From positions 22,447,026 through 22,511,025 of the forward strand of contig JBOZIK010000001.1 of NCBI GenBank assembly GCA_051453625.1: a stretch of 64,000 bases of DNA. Direction: 5' to 3'. Shown here in pieces: positions 11,937-23,299 of this stretch (positions are counted from its first letter, which is position 1; every line of letters begins with the position of its first letter). Both the position numbers and the translations under genes were made by a program. Source of the stretch: Welwitschia mirabilis. Its lineage: Eukaryota; Gnetophyta; Gnetopsida; Welwitschiales. Below the pieces are notes generated by a model. It was not told the origin of the DNA. It worked only from the letters and a program-made list of their open reading frames with translations, and searched no databases.

Positions 11937-12125
11937 ATAAATATTATTTATTATTAAATGAAATTTAGTTGCTACTATGAATTCCTTTCCAAATATATGG
12001 CCTTTAGTATTGTCTCTAAATGTGATTTCACTACCATCATAATCTTAAAAGGAAATCAATAGACTCTTGTTTCCCGTCATGTGTCTAGAAGATCTGCTCT
12101 CTAAGTACTATTTTATCAGCCATCT
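11937..12125 (-). pseudogene. Protease region of C1
   Basis: Minus strand gives YLESRSSRHMTGNKS, the copia protease block before pre-integrase. The active-site Asp-Ser-Gly has become Glu-Ser-Arg (12093-12101). The frame then runs on through YDGSEITFRDNTKGHIFGK to the pre-integrase start. Confidence 0.82.
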
Positions 12126-13610
12126 AAGTACTATTTTATTTTTTCTTATGCTTTAAAAATAGCATGAGTAAATGTAGATGTAGTATGACATTTTTAATGC
12201 ATTTCTTAGTGATTTGCCTTTTAGAAAGATTTTATGCCCATGGCTATTACAATAAAATCATCATAGGATCGATCTTTAAAAGGATTAATATTGAATACTA
12301 TGTCCAAAAGAGTAAAAGGTAAGAGTTTTACTAAAAGTACTATCTAATCTAGATTTATTAAAAGGGGATTTCCTATACTTAATAATTTATTTAAATTATT
12401 CTTACCTTGAGTTAATTAATTGGCTATAAATCTAACATCTTCTAGTTATTTAGATAGATGCTCAATTTTCAAATTGGCATTTTTCAAATGAAGTTTGAGT
12501 TTCTATATCGATTTTTTATACCAAAAATTTTCATGTCCTAAATCTAAACTAAGCATATACAAATTTTTATAAACTTAAAATAATTCATCATGATCAAAAT
12601 CTAAATTATCGCATTCTTCAAAAGCATTTTTTGATCATTAATAGAATTATATCAGATAGGGGTACTTACTGCTTTAGAAACTGTAAGAAGCCTAAAGTTG
12701 CAACCATCTTCTTCATGACTTGAACTAATTCTTTTATCATCAGATTCATGCCATATTACTTGAAGTATTTTCTTTCTTTTAGCTTTGAACTTATTCTCCT
12801 TTTTTCCATTAGTACAATCTAAAGCAACATGTCTAAATCCTTTACATTCATAACATTGAATTCAACTAGAAGAATTCTTATCTTTGTCACATTCCTCTTT
12901 AAAATATCTTTTGGAATATTAACCTTCCTTCTTCTTTTGTAAGAATTATTTGAAGTTCTTTGTTAGAAATGCCAAGTCTTTGTCCATATCATCTTTAGTT
13001 GAATCATTAGTCTCTTTACAAGTCTTAAGAGTAATACTATTTCTTTTACATGGATCTTCTTATGGTAAGAGTGTTACCTCATATGCCATTAAGGATTCTT
13101 TGAGTTTTTCTACCTTAATTTTTTCTATGTTCTTGCTTTCTTCAATGGCTATTACTTTTAGCTTGAAATTCATAGTGAGACTTATTAGGATGTTGTAAAC
13201 TACTCTATGTTCTGGAACTTTCTTCTCCAAGCCTTACATGTTATTTATAATATTACTTACTTTTATGTTGTAACATATAACTATTTTAGATTCCTCCATT
13301 CTGATGTTCTCAAACCTAGTCATGAGAAGTTGAAGTTTAGAGCTCTTCATGGCACAGATTATTGCGTTTATGGCCCTTGCATTATTTGGAAGTTTCTTTG
13401 TGTTATCATTGTTCCACTTGTTTCTAGGTTTTATAGATATAATCCCATTTATGTCAACTTAATTTGGAGAAGCATATCCTTGCTCGACCATGTCCCATAT
13501 TTCTAGATGATCAGATCTTAAAAATATTCTCATCTTGGACTTCTAGTAAGGATAGTTATTACCATTGAAGAATGGAGGTATTGATCCTTTGGATAACTTG
13601 TGGATGCCAT
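12126..13610 (-). pseudogene. gag of C1 with intact CCHC zinc knuckle
   Basis: Met at 13610 begins MASTSYPK. After a shift come FFNGNNYPY, a stop in place of the conserved Trp, then KSKMRIFLRSDHLEIWDM, the copia gag N-terminal block. Near 12814-12858 the nucleocapsid knuckle QCYECKGFRHVALDC fits C-x2-C-x4-H-x4-C exactly. Gag packages the element RNA; the rest is broken by stops. Confidence 0.86.
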
Positions 13611-13660
13611 AAAACTTAAACCTAAAATAAGACTAAAAGAGTACAGATCTAGAACAGCAG

Positions 13661-13672
13661 GCTTTGATACCA
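13661..13672 (-). promoter_or_regulatory. Primer-binding site of C1 (tRNA-iMet type)
   Basis: Minus strand TGGTATCAAAGC against canonical TGGTATCAGAGC; the single difference is G-to-A. Eleven bases from the LTR end. Confidence 0.88.
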
Positions 13673-13683
13673 ATTATTAGAAC

Positions 13684-14769
13684 TGTTAGACACCCTTTTG
13701 AGGGTGGGGATTGAATAGGATATTCACAAAAATTATTTATAAATCTAATTAAATAAAATAATTTAAAACATAGATTAAAAAGTTAATCAAGCACATAATA
13801 TTACAATAATAAAGGAAAATAGAAAAAGCAATAAAAACACATTGTCTGCAGGATTTATAATGGTTTAGTAATCATTTCCTACTCCACTTTTAGGGGTAGC
13901 AACATGCTTTTACCTTTAAGTTCTCTTATAATACCCTTTACCAAGGGTAGCTTACAACACTTTTTAAGAAGGGTCAAAATCAACACCCTTTATCAAGGAT
14001 TATAAATCTCATTCCCATCAGCAACTATAAGATTTTAATCAAAGAGGGTCTAATGGTATGAATGCCTTTAGCATAGTACATTAGCAAATAGAATCAGTAC
14101 TTTACATGTAATAGATATCTTAGTGTAGATTATATTAGAAGATTACATTAGATTTTAGCTCAGGGATTAGTTTAGGAGCTAGTGATTACAATAGTGATTA
14201 TTCAACCTTTTATACAAAGGATTACAAACAGTAGCTGTCAGAGCCTCAAATTTGAAATCCTAGTCATTTTACAAATAATTATAATCATTTGTTCTTTAAA
14301 AAAATGTTTTTCAATAGCCACAATAGTTACTTTTTTCCTCCAACATTTTCTTTCCTAGACATTTATTTTTTTAGTTTTGGAGTCTTCGTTGTAATATTTG
14401 ATTCCTGTCAAAATTGCAAGGTATCTTAGATGTTTGGATGCAAGATCTAGATGTTCTTATAATAAGGGCCAATGACAGGGATGGATGTTCCATTATAAAA
14501 CTTTAGACATCCCCATAGCTCTCTTCTGTGAATAGGGCTAGACATCCTAATAAACTTCTCAAACACCCACATTTATTCTGCCCCACACAGGACTAAACAT
14601 CCTAGTCACTAAACTCGGACATCCTCATACAAATCATTTTGTAAAGGTCTAGATGTTTAGAATAAGTTTCAGACATCCTATTTCGCATGACATCAGATTT
14701 TATCAATTTTGACTCAACTTTGTGGATGATAAAATAACTTTGAACATCATTGAAACATGTATTATTTCA
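13684..14769 (-). repeat. 5' LTR of C1
   Basis: About 1.09 kb, plus-strand start TGTTAGACACCC, end attatttca. Aligned with 5924-7016 over the whole length, including the tandem array in U3. Confidence 0.87.
14357..14679 (-). repeat. 56-bp tandem array with paired GACGTC-derived dyads (5' LTR copy)
   Basis: Cores begin at 14357, 14379, 14428, 14449, 14482, 14504, 14540, 14561, 14595, 14617, 14651 and 14671, with the same alternation of 20-22 and about 33-36 bases as in the other LTR. The bases differ between the two LTRs (agatgttc, agacatcc, aaacaccc), yet spacing is kept. Confidence 0.78.
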
Positions 14770-14784
14770 TGCCTTTCATTTGAG

Positions 14785-15010
14785 TGTGGCTTTATGCTAT
14801 TAATTTTATTCTATTTCTCATAACTTGGGAGTCCTCATTTAACTTGTTCTAGAATATTCATTTTATTCCTATGATACTGTGATCATTTGATTTGAGAATA
14901 GGTTTTCAAAAATTACTGTTCTTAAATTGATTAAGCTTATTTTGCATCGTGTTTATCTAACATTTATCTTGTTTAGCTTCTAAAAATGTCTTAAATTCAA
15001 AAGTAGACAT
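14785..15010 (-). pseudogene. C2 reverse transcriptase, upstream part
   Basis: Minus-strand reading STFEFKTFLEAKQDKC, then INTMQNKLNQFKNSNF, and KLNEDSQVMRNRIKLIA near the C1 border. These are the first blocks of copia RVT_2. The frame stops at the C1 LTR and resumes with the next RT block left of C1. Confidence 0.8.
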
Positions 15011-16430
15011 AGGTCACATGTTGGTACAAATTAAACTTCTAACCTTAATCATGTTAAACACATTTTCAATAATTGATTCTATAGACAATTCCTTAGGAAT
15101 AATTATTTCTTTGAATTTCTCTTAGTTAGAAGTTGAAGAAGAAGTTTTGGAAGAAGAAAGTGGGTTTGAGGAAGATGAAACAGAGGTTTAAACATTGGAT
15201 TTGATTCTTTGTAAAACTAGATCCACACTTTCATCTTCATTACCACTTCTATCATCACATTCATCTATTCTTACTTGTACACATTTTTTAATTCTACTTG
15301 AATTATGGTTGTAGACTTTATAGGCTTTACTTATTTTAGAATATCAAAGAAAAATGTCTTTAAAGACTTTGAGTTAAATTTCTTAACTTATTTGATATTT
15401 CCAGAATATAGAATTTACTACTAAATATCTTAAAGTATGATACATTTGGGTTTTATATTTCCACATCTAATAAGATGTTTTGGTAGTAACAAGTCTAGGA
15501 AAAGCTCTATTAGAGATATAATAAGCTATGTTAAAAGCTTCATCCTAAATTCTTTTGGCTATTTTTTTTTCATGAAGCATGGTTCTAGTCATTTCCTAAA
15601 GAACCTTGTTCTTTCTTTCTAATACTCTATTACACTGAGGGCTTTGAAGGGCAAAAACCTCATGAAACAATTCATTTTTGAATTATAGTCCATAATCACT
15701 TTTGATTTTCTTTATGTTTTAATTAGTTTCATTTTATAACCTTCTGCATAAGACTTAAAATTTCTTAAAAGCTTCATTCTTGTTCCTTAAGAACAATACC
15801 CATAAAAATCTAGAAAACTCATTAATGATTACAAACACATATTTATTTTCACTGAGACATTCTACAATGACAACACCTGTAAGACTAAGATAAAGAAGGT
15901 CTAAGGGTTAGTAAAAAGAAACATGATTAGTTTAAGAAAAACTCTTTCTTATTTGCTTTTCTAATCAATAATAAGAAAAAATATAATCTTCAACTCTACT
16001 TAAGTTATAGTACCTTTGATTAGATCATGTTTTAAGATGTTGTAAATATTTTTATAATTAACATTGCCTAAGCATTTACGTGAGAGTATACCTTCATTAG
16101 AAACAATAGTAGACAAACACTTATTTCCTAACCCTTATCTAATTGAGTAAACATTTTCATCTCTATCACAAGATAAAATAGCATTTTCCTAATTATCTAA
16201 AACATGATAATTATAAGCACTAAAAAGAGTATGCATATGTTTATCACAAATTTGGCTAATGATAAGGAGGTTATGCTTTAGACCATTTACATAGGGGATA
16301 TTGTCGATTTTTGGAAAGTTTTTAACACTGATTGTTATCAATGTCTTCTACCTTTGCATTCTTATTATTCCCAAATGTTACTTCACCTCCTTCAATCTTT
16401 TTCATGTTTATAAACTAGTTTGTATTGCTT
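15011..16430 (-). pseudogene. C2 pre-integrase and integrase
   Basis: Near 16060-16330 the minus strand reads VNGLKHNLLIISQICDKHMH and then ENVYSI, the pre-integrase domain. The integrase core follows, with KERTRFFRK and later LEPCFMKKK then PKEFRMK (about 15560-15650), the region around the third catalytic residue, and GNIKPKCI near 15450. A serine-rich, acidic linker (about 15130-15250) separates integrase from RT, as in other copia elements. Many stops. Confidence 0.8.
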
Positions 16431-16470
16431 ATCATATCTTAAACACCCACTATTAAAATGCCACTGTACA
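16431..16470 (-). pseudogene. C2 protease active-site relic
   Basis: Minus-strand WHFNSGCLRYDK corresponds to the copia W-x-x-D-S-G-C-x-x-x-M block. The catalytic Asp is Asn (codon 16453-16455, GAT-to-AAT type change). Confidence 0.7.
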
Positions 16471-18450
16471 TGGTTAGTAGCAGACAATGTGATATAAATC
16501 AAGAGACCTTTATAACTCTTTTTATTACTCAATCTAAGATCAAAATTTAGATTTTTCTTTATAAATTAAAATTTAGAAAGGGTATTAAATCTTTAAATTA
16601 CATTACTAACATGATAATTGATTTTAGTATGATTAAACCTATTGCAACAATAACATATAAGAGATTTATTACTTATTTTATTGAATTTAATTTTTTTAGC
16701 ATAAGGTTGAACATCAAGTAACTTGACATTTCAAAATACAAGAGCTTTATCATTAAAGGGAAAAGATGATTTGCTTCAAAAAGTAGGAACACAAGAGAAA
16801 GAGATAGGTGGAACATGTTCCAAGCCACTTTTGTCACTTGATGCTCTTTGCTTAAATGACATAGAAATCAATGACCTACTAATTATAGAAAACTTTAAAA
16901 TTATTTTATTTAAATCATTAATTTTTAAAGTAAATACTGACATTTCATTGCTTTTGCTTTTTAGAGCACTTAAAGACTTTTGATCTTCTTTTTAAGGTAG
17001 GCTACTTGTCCTCCCAAGTTCTTCTTTATAAGCTTCAATTCTAATTTTTTCCCTTTTTTCCCTTTTTTTCTAAAACTTGGACTGGACCCCTGTTTAATTG
17101 GGTGTTTTCCTTTAATATCCTTTCACTCTCCTCATACAGTTCTTAGTATGCCTCCATTAGATCCTCTTTCTATTTGTTATCCTCATTTCTACACCTTCTT
17201 TGGTCTCTTCTACTTAAGTTTTCATATCATCATCATTAATGTTTGAGGACCAATCATCTGCATCACATTTTTCATTACCTATAAGACCTTACATAGTTTT
17301 AAAATCTAAATCATGGGGATTAGTTAAATCAAATTCAAAGCCATCGTTTATCTTTGTAATGATTACCAAATTATGTGAGGTAAGTGTTATAAGAGAAAGT
17401 CTATTATTACTAGGAGCATCTTCATGATTTAAATCAATACTATCCTAAGTGATCATATTGCATTTTGTTTTGACATCCCTTGATGCCTTCTTCTTATTAT
17501 TAGATACTCAGCTACCATGTATCCAAATCATTTGTAAGCATAGCATTTGATGCTCCCTACTTTTGAGTTACCCTTTGATCTTAAAAATGAATTGCCTGAT
17601 CCTTCTTGCTTTTCCACATTTGGCCTACTAATGCCTTCTTAAATTTTTTTTTTAAATAAGAATAATTTTTCATCCATATTAGAATTGAAATCTGAAGATG
17701 AGAATTAATAGATTCATCATTCTTATTTCTAGAAGGAGGAGTTTAACTTGCATTTAGAATCATATCTTTATCTTTGTTATCTTTTTGGAGATGTTGTAAT
17801 TCAAAGGTTAAGATCTTACTTACCAATTCTTTAAGCTTAATATTCTTGATATGTTTCATGTCTTTAATGAATAACACCTTGTTCTCATAGGTTTTAGGAA
17901 GTAATCCTATAATCTTGTTAGCTATTTGATTTATCTTCAAAGGTTCTCTAAGTTTCCATAGCCCATTTATGATGTCCATTAGTTTATTAGTAAATCTATG
18001 AATGTTTTATCTTTTTGCATATGGATTTGTCCAAATTATGTCATCAATGTTTTCTTTTTTATCTTCATTATTTAGCTAGTACCTTCATATGTTACTTATA
18101 AATAATTTAAAACTTCTTTAATAATAGAAAATTTTCTCACCTTTTTGTAGTTTTCTACATTGATATTACAGCTTAAATAATTTATNNNNNNNNNNNNNNN
18201 NNNNNNNNNNNNNNNNNNNNNNNNNNNNNNNNNNNNNNNNNNNNNNNNNNNNNATGTTGTAATACCATCAATTGCTTTTGCCTTCCTTAATAGTAGTATA
18301 ACAATTGAAGCTCACAGATTTAATGAAACTTACATCCTTATCTTCCAAAATTCATAGTTGTTATTGCTGAAGTAGGAAGAATGATTAATTGGTTAAACTT
18401 CCATCTTTAGAAATCTATTTAATACTTAAATACAAGTAACTATACCTATA
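16471..18450 (-). pseudogene. C2 gag
   Basis: 17743-17979 is open: DIINGLWKLREPLK, then KIIGLLPKTYENKVLFIKD and LKELVSKILTFELQ, the C-terminal part of the copia gag UBN2 domain. Near 17522-17552 is a damaged zinc knuckle, IKCYAYK, stop, FGYMVAE, with second Cys and His each changed to Tyr. A 68-base gap at 18186-18253 lies in the N-terminal part. Confidence 0.82.
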
Positions 18451-18455
18451 ACAAA

Positions 18456-18467
18456 GCACTAATACCA
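18456..18467 (-). promoter_or_regulatory. Primer-binding site of C2 (tRNA-iMet type)
   Basis: Minus strand TGGTATTAGTGC versus TGGTATCAGAGC (one C-to-T and one A-to-T change), two bases from the LTR end. Confidence 0.8.
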
Positions 18468-18469
18468 AT

Positions 18470-19401
18470 TCTTAGAACTAACTATCCTAGAGAAAAGGGG
18501 TGAATAGGATACCTAAGGTAATTTTTACAAATTTAAATTTTAACACTTTGGAAGGCCAATGTAATTAATCTAGTAAAATAACCTATAACTAGTTCCATTA
18601 AACCTCTATTAATAATTCATGTAATTAACATATAATATAATAATTTAGCTTTATAAACTTTACCAATAATTAAGAACATAAGAGACAAATGTAAAAAAGG
18701 CAAGTCAACTTTCCTTTATTTCATATGTAATCTCTAGCCAAACTTCATCGAACTTTGTAGTAGTCCTCCACCAATATGATCAAAATTTAATCCTTAGTTA
18801 CTAACACAAGCTTTAATTCACTTTTTTACAATAATGATGTGTTTTTCTTAGAGAAGAAAGAATAAAAAACATGAGTATGAAGGAGTTTACAAGATTTTAA
18901 AGAAGATCAAAAAATTCTAAACAATTCTAAGAGATTTTCTATTCATAACAAATGAAATATAGCTATTGGTTGTAACTATGATGTTCTAAATGATTTTTAG
19001 AGGTCTTAAAATGGTTGGTTTACTTCTTAATATCACTTACAATAGTTTTTTATAGTCTTCAAATGGTTATATTTTTGTTGAATATTAAATTAATGGTCAA
19101 CCCTTCAATGATCTATGTAATCCCTTATGATATGCTCTAGAAGATCGATTTGAGTAGTTGATCCCTTAAAGTATCTAGTTAATCCCTTATGAAACATTAA
19201 TCTACTAGGAAGTCAAGCTCTAAAGAGTTTTGGTCAATCATAGGAATCTTGTTTATCTACTTTATACTAGGTGATCATCCTTTAAGTTTTTCTAGTTGCT
19301 CGCAATAGTTGATCCATGATGGTTGATCATAGGATAATGAATGTTAATTTTGCATTAGGTAGTTGTCTTTTCATCGAAGATGAGTTGAATGCACTCTAAC
19401 A
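18470..19401 (-). repeat. 5' LTR of C2
   Basis: About 0.93 kb. Minus-strand start TGTTAGAGTGCATTC; end ...CTAAGA next to the PBS. The end next to the PBS matches those of Y1 and Y2. U3 (about 19095-19345) has phased GTCAA/TTGAT cores. Confidence 0.78.
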
Positions 19402-19638
19402 TTCTACAAGTCCTAGTGATTTTGATGCATAACTTGATTAAATTCTTAACCATGAACTCCAAGTTCCTTAGTTCCATTTGTCAAATATTTTTAATTTCCC
19501 TTCCAAGTTCTTCGCATAAGTCCTACAAAAATTTTATTTCATAAGAGACTTGAGTTGAGATTTGGCTTGTTATCAATTGGTAACTAGGAGGTGCAACACT
19601 ATTTATTTCTCTTTAGGATTGAACTTCTTACCAATTAT

Positions 19639-19650
19639 TAATATCAGAGC
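19639..19650 (+). promoter_or_regulatory. Primer-binding site of C5 (tRNA-iMet type)
   Basis: TAATATCAGAGC versus TGGTATCAGAGC; both differences are G-to-A. It follows an LTR end (ttaggattgaac...) like that of Y1. Confidence 0.75.
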
Positions 19651-19699
19651 TATAGTAAAGCATTTAAATATTTTTTAATAATAAGTCTTATACTTGATT

Positions 19700-20600
19700 A
19701 TTCCTAGTTATGATTCTAAGTGCATATGGATATTCTATATCTAAGACTCTCCTATTCAATGGTTCAAATAATGTATTTTGGAAGACCAAGATGAGGATTT
19801 TTTTATAATCTATAGATGGTGATATTTAGGATACCATTCAAAATTATTATTTTATTTTCACCATTATAAATGCTTTAGTAAACATCGCTCTAAAGGAAAA
19901 CGACAAGTACTATATAAGAGAAAATAATGTTATCAAACTTATCTTTAAAGTTTAGAATATTATTTATTATGATGTTGGTGTAGATGAATTTAAGAGAATT
20001 ATAAATTTTAAATGGCCAAAGAAGCATATAACATCTTAAAAACAACCAATGAAATTTAATCAAGGAAGTAAAGCTTCAAATACTCATCACTCAATTTAAA
20101 GATGTAAAAATGAAAGACAATTAATGTTTCAAGAATATCTTTACTAAATTATTTGTTATTTTCAATTCTTTACTTACTTAAGAAAAGAAGAATCTAAGTG
20201 TTATGAAACTAGATGAATTATAAGATAATTTACATATCTTTGAGTTGAAAATTAAAGCCTCCCAAGGTAATGTAAAGGAGGAGGAGAACAATTGTGATTA
20301 TGAAATGAATAGTGATGATGATGTTGTTTAATTTAGAATATTTTTAGAAAGAAGAAATGAAGAAAGTAGAAATAATCGAAATCAAAAGAAAATAAATGAA
20401 AAGAAGAAAAAGATATAATGCTACACTTGTAAATGCTTTGGTCATATATCAAACAAATTCCTAAATAGCAAAAAGAAGCATAAAAAGAAAGGCAAGAAGG
20501 AACTTATTATTACTTGGAATGATGATCAAGAAGAATTTGAAGAATACAATTCATCAAATAATGAGAATAGGAGGATTTTTGTCAATTATAACTTTGATAC
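19700..20600 (+). pseudogene. C5 gag with zinc knuckle
   Basis: Near 19755 a block corresponding to copia gag F-x-G-x-N-x-x-x-W-K-x-x-M is readable with shifts. About 20050-20300 gives a charged C-terminal part (ELKIKASQGNVKEEENN). At 20419-20460 CYTCKCFGHISNKF is a CCHC knuckle with the last Cys changed to Phe. A lysine-rich stretch follows (KKKHKKKGKKE), then acidic residues. Confidence 0.78.
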
Positions 20601-21219
20601 ATGCACTAATAATAATTTTTTTCTAACAATAAGTTGGAAATAGAAGATACTCAATTCAATGTATAAAGAATGTGAAATTCTAACTTATAAATCAAATACC
20701 TTAAAAGAAATATGAAAACTTTAAATGATAAAAAGTACTTTATAACTTATTGAAGCCTTGTCAATTAGGAAATAATGACTTATAAACTAGATTAGATAAT
20801 GCTCTAACAAAGCTAACAATTTTTTCTTATGATCAAGAAAAGATTGATAGGATGCTCAGGATTGGAAAAATGATTGGGAACAAGTCAAGAATTGGTTATG
20901 AATTATTGTCAACCTTTCAATAATTATCCTTGATCTTTCAACCATCAAAAGATCATGTGTCTATTTTTAGTAAGTTATCTAAGGTAAACTTTACTTCCTC
21001 AAAATTAAGTTTTGATACGATTTATCATTTGTGTAATAAAAATGGATAGTCTATGATAGATGGTTTTATTAATAAAGATTTTTATTATAATTCATTTAAC
21101 TAGTTCAGAATTATCCCTAAGGTTACTTCAAATACCTACCATACCAAGTAGGTTAAAAAGAATACATTGAGAAGATTCTTAATTCAAACAATAATTAAGA
21201 CCACTAACAATGTTTATTG

Positions 21220-22590
21220 ATATATAAATAGTATTTTCTCCATGCATATGACACATAATAATCCAGGTTTATTACTTGAACTAACTTCAATGATGAATAA
21301 TTTACATTTGGTAATAATAACAAAGCAAAAAAATAAGGCATTAGCTATAGTTTACCAAGAATTAATGATATTTTTTTTGTAAATGATTTGAAGCATAATA
21401 TTTAGTGTATTAGTCAAATTATGAAAAAGTTCACAAAGTTATTTATGATAACTTCAGTGTAAAATTAGAGATAATACTTCTAATCACATTTTGTTAATAC
21501 CAAAACGAAATGAAGATGTTTATTGCATATAATAAATTTTTAATGATGAATGATTAATCATTGAATTCAATAATGATGTGCTATGGCATCAAAAGCTTGG
21601 ACATCAACTATGACAACTTGAAGAGACTTTTGAAAGGTAAATTGATAGGATGTTTGCTAAAAATATATTTTACTAATCAATCTATTTGTGATGCTTGTTA
21701 GAAAGGTAAACAAATAAGAGAAAATCTAACATCATAGCTTCTATACATTTACATTTGATTCATATGGACTTAGTAGGACCAATTCAAATAGTGGTTCTCT
21801 TAGGTAAATGTTATTTCCTATTCATTATTGATGATTTTTTAAGGTTTACTTAGGTTACTTTTAACATTATAAATCAAATACTTTTGATGCTTTTATCAAA
21901 ATTTGTTACATGTTAAAACTAAAAATGCTATATTATTAAAAAAAATTAGAAGTAATTATGAAGTTGAGTTTTAAAATATTAAGTGTAATAATTATTATAC
22001 TAATCTTAAAAGAAAACATGAATTTTTACCTAAAAATTCTTACCAAAAGTAAGTAGCTAAAAGAAAGTAGAAGGATTTATTAGATATGGCAAGGTTTCGC
22101 TAGATGACAAGGACATTCCTAAGACATTTTAGGTTGTTATATCATAGAGTATACTTAAGGCTAGTATAGAAAAGATACAATGTGAATTATGAAAAGATAC
22201 AAAACAAACATTTCTTACCTTAAGACTTTAATAACAATTCTTGTAAAAAATTTGATTCAAAGTCTAAGTACTGTATTTTTTTGAGCTATTTTTCAACTAG
22301 CTCTACTTCTAAAGTATCCAATAAAATAATTCTAATAATTTGTTATTGCAAAAGTTGATTATGTTTTAAATAGATAGCAATGATGATCATGATGCTAGTT
22401 ATTATGCTCAACTTGTTTTCTATAACAATGTTTATGTTAAGTATAAAAAAATTTCTAAAATGAATGCGCTAAAAAATTATCTTCTAGACCTCATGGTCGA
22501 TCAAGTTAATCAAGGGATAAATACTAGATTTTATTAAATAATTTTAGTGCTTATGTATCATTTATTTCTTAGATTAATCCAAAGGCTCGT
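21220..22590 (+). pseudogene. C5 protease, pre-integrase and integrase
   Basis: Protease: NSIFSMHMTH at 21227-21256, where the expected D-S-G has become N-S-I. Pre-integrase near 21380; then DVLWHQKLGHQL (21575-21610) and a C-x-x-C at about 21687, the HHCC zinc site. Integrase core: LHLIHMDLVGPIQ (first catalytic Asp kept), FLFIIDDFLRFT, then DDKDIPKTF near 22100 and, at the RT entry, a block like SFISQINPKA near 22555. Internal deletions and stops are frequent. Confidence 0.8.
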
Positions 22591-23299
22591 CTAAATTATT
22601 TTATCATTCTTCTAAATTTGGATTTCTTCTTTTTAAATTAGTTCTATTATTTCGAAATGAATGTTATTCATTTTTTATTCTAGTTTATTAAGAAAGAAAG
22701 ATAGCATTCTTTGGATAATGAGACATCTTCCTTTAACAAAACAAGTTTTGTGTTTCATTAATGAAGTTAACAATTTTTTTAAATAATTATGTTAACTTGC
22801 TAATATTTTCCTCAAATTTTAACTTGGTTTTACACTTAAACTTTATTTTGGATTTTAGATTCATCTAGATTTGTTTTATCATCATCTTTCTAATTTTTTC
22901 TTTGTTGTGTTTTGACATCTTTAAACATATTTTATCTTTGGTTTTATTTTATAATCATTAGGATAGTAACATTAAAAATAAATAAAATAAAATTACTTCA
23001 TCACTTCAAATTTTTTTAAGTATATTTTCTTATTAAGTTCTTTTATTTACTGAGTAGCCTTTTTGTTCCTTCATAGTACTCTAATATTTTAGCTAAAACT
23101 TGTTTTATTTAAAGTGCTAATCAATATTGTTTTATTTTAAGAAGGTGACTTTAAGTATATGCTTTGTGTTAGGACCTATTTCATCCTTGGATGAACATAT
23201 AAACTAACACAAATACAAATACATTTTATACTCTTTGTCTTATATTACTTTGATGGAAGGATAATATTTATAAGATAGATAACAAAGGTGAAAACTTGT
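22591..23299. other. A+T-rich stretch with no recognised gene
   Basis: Copia similarity ends near 22590. I see no reading frame, LTR end or PBS here. The only feature is the foldback at 23163-23213. Confidence 0.6.
23163..23213. repeat. 51-bp two-tier perfect foldback
   Basis: Outer arms TTTGTGTTAG (23163-23172) and CTAACACAAA (23204-23213) are exact inverse complements. Inside, TTCATCC (23180-23186) and GGATGAA (23189-23195) are again exact, with a 2-base spacer. Function not known. Confidence 0.85.

Larger units (their letters stand above)
5924..14769 (-). mobile_element. C1: full-length Ty1/copia element, decayed
   Basis: About 8.85 kb. Minus-strand order: 5' LTR 14769-13684, tRNA-iMet PBS, gag, protease, pre-integrase and integrase, RT, RNase H, about 1.9 kb of further sequence, purine tract, 3' LTR 7016-5924. 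The gag-PR-IN-RT-RH order is diagnostic of copia. Long LTRs and extra sequence between RNase H and the 3' LTR recall the SIRE/Maximus lineage (inference). It lies inside the RT of C2, whose two halves flank it. Stops and frameshifts occur in every domain, so it is inactive. Confidence 0.88.
14770..19401 (-). mobile_element. C2: Ty1/copia element, 5' part (LTR, PBS, gag, PR, IN, start of RT)
   Basis: Minus-strand order: 5' LTR 19401-18470, PBS, gag, protease, pre-integrase and integrase, RT start, then the C1 insertion. The rest of RT is at 4543-5923. C2 relates to Y1/Y2 (34600-40482) by LTR end and PBS context. No open frame spans a domain. Confidence 0.85.
19402..22590 (+). mobile_element. 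C5: Ty1/copia element, truncated (LTR remnant, PBS, gag, PR, IN)
   Basis: Plus strand. Only about 235 bases of LTR remain (19402-19636); the rest of that LTR was displaced when C2 landed here. PBS, gag, protease, pre-integrase and integrase can be followed to the entry of RT near 22580, where copia similarity stops. The element therefore lacks RT, RNase H and 3' LTR within the window. Confidence 0.8.

Noticed and set aside
13207-13506. Plus-strand frame of 99 codons, the longest gap-free plus-strand frame in C1
   Set aside because: Antisense to C1 gag, which is identified by its N-terminal block and zinc knuckle.
5924-14769. A clean 5-bp target duplication for C1
   Set aside because: Flanks next to the LTR ends (tgcct on the right, decayed sequence on the left) do not match well enough; nesting is supported by the split RT instead.
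23163-23213. Rho-independent terminator
   Set aside because: The window is eukaryotic and no T-tract follows in the right place.
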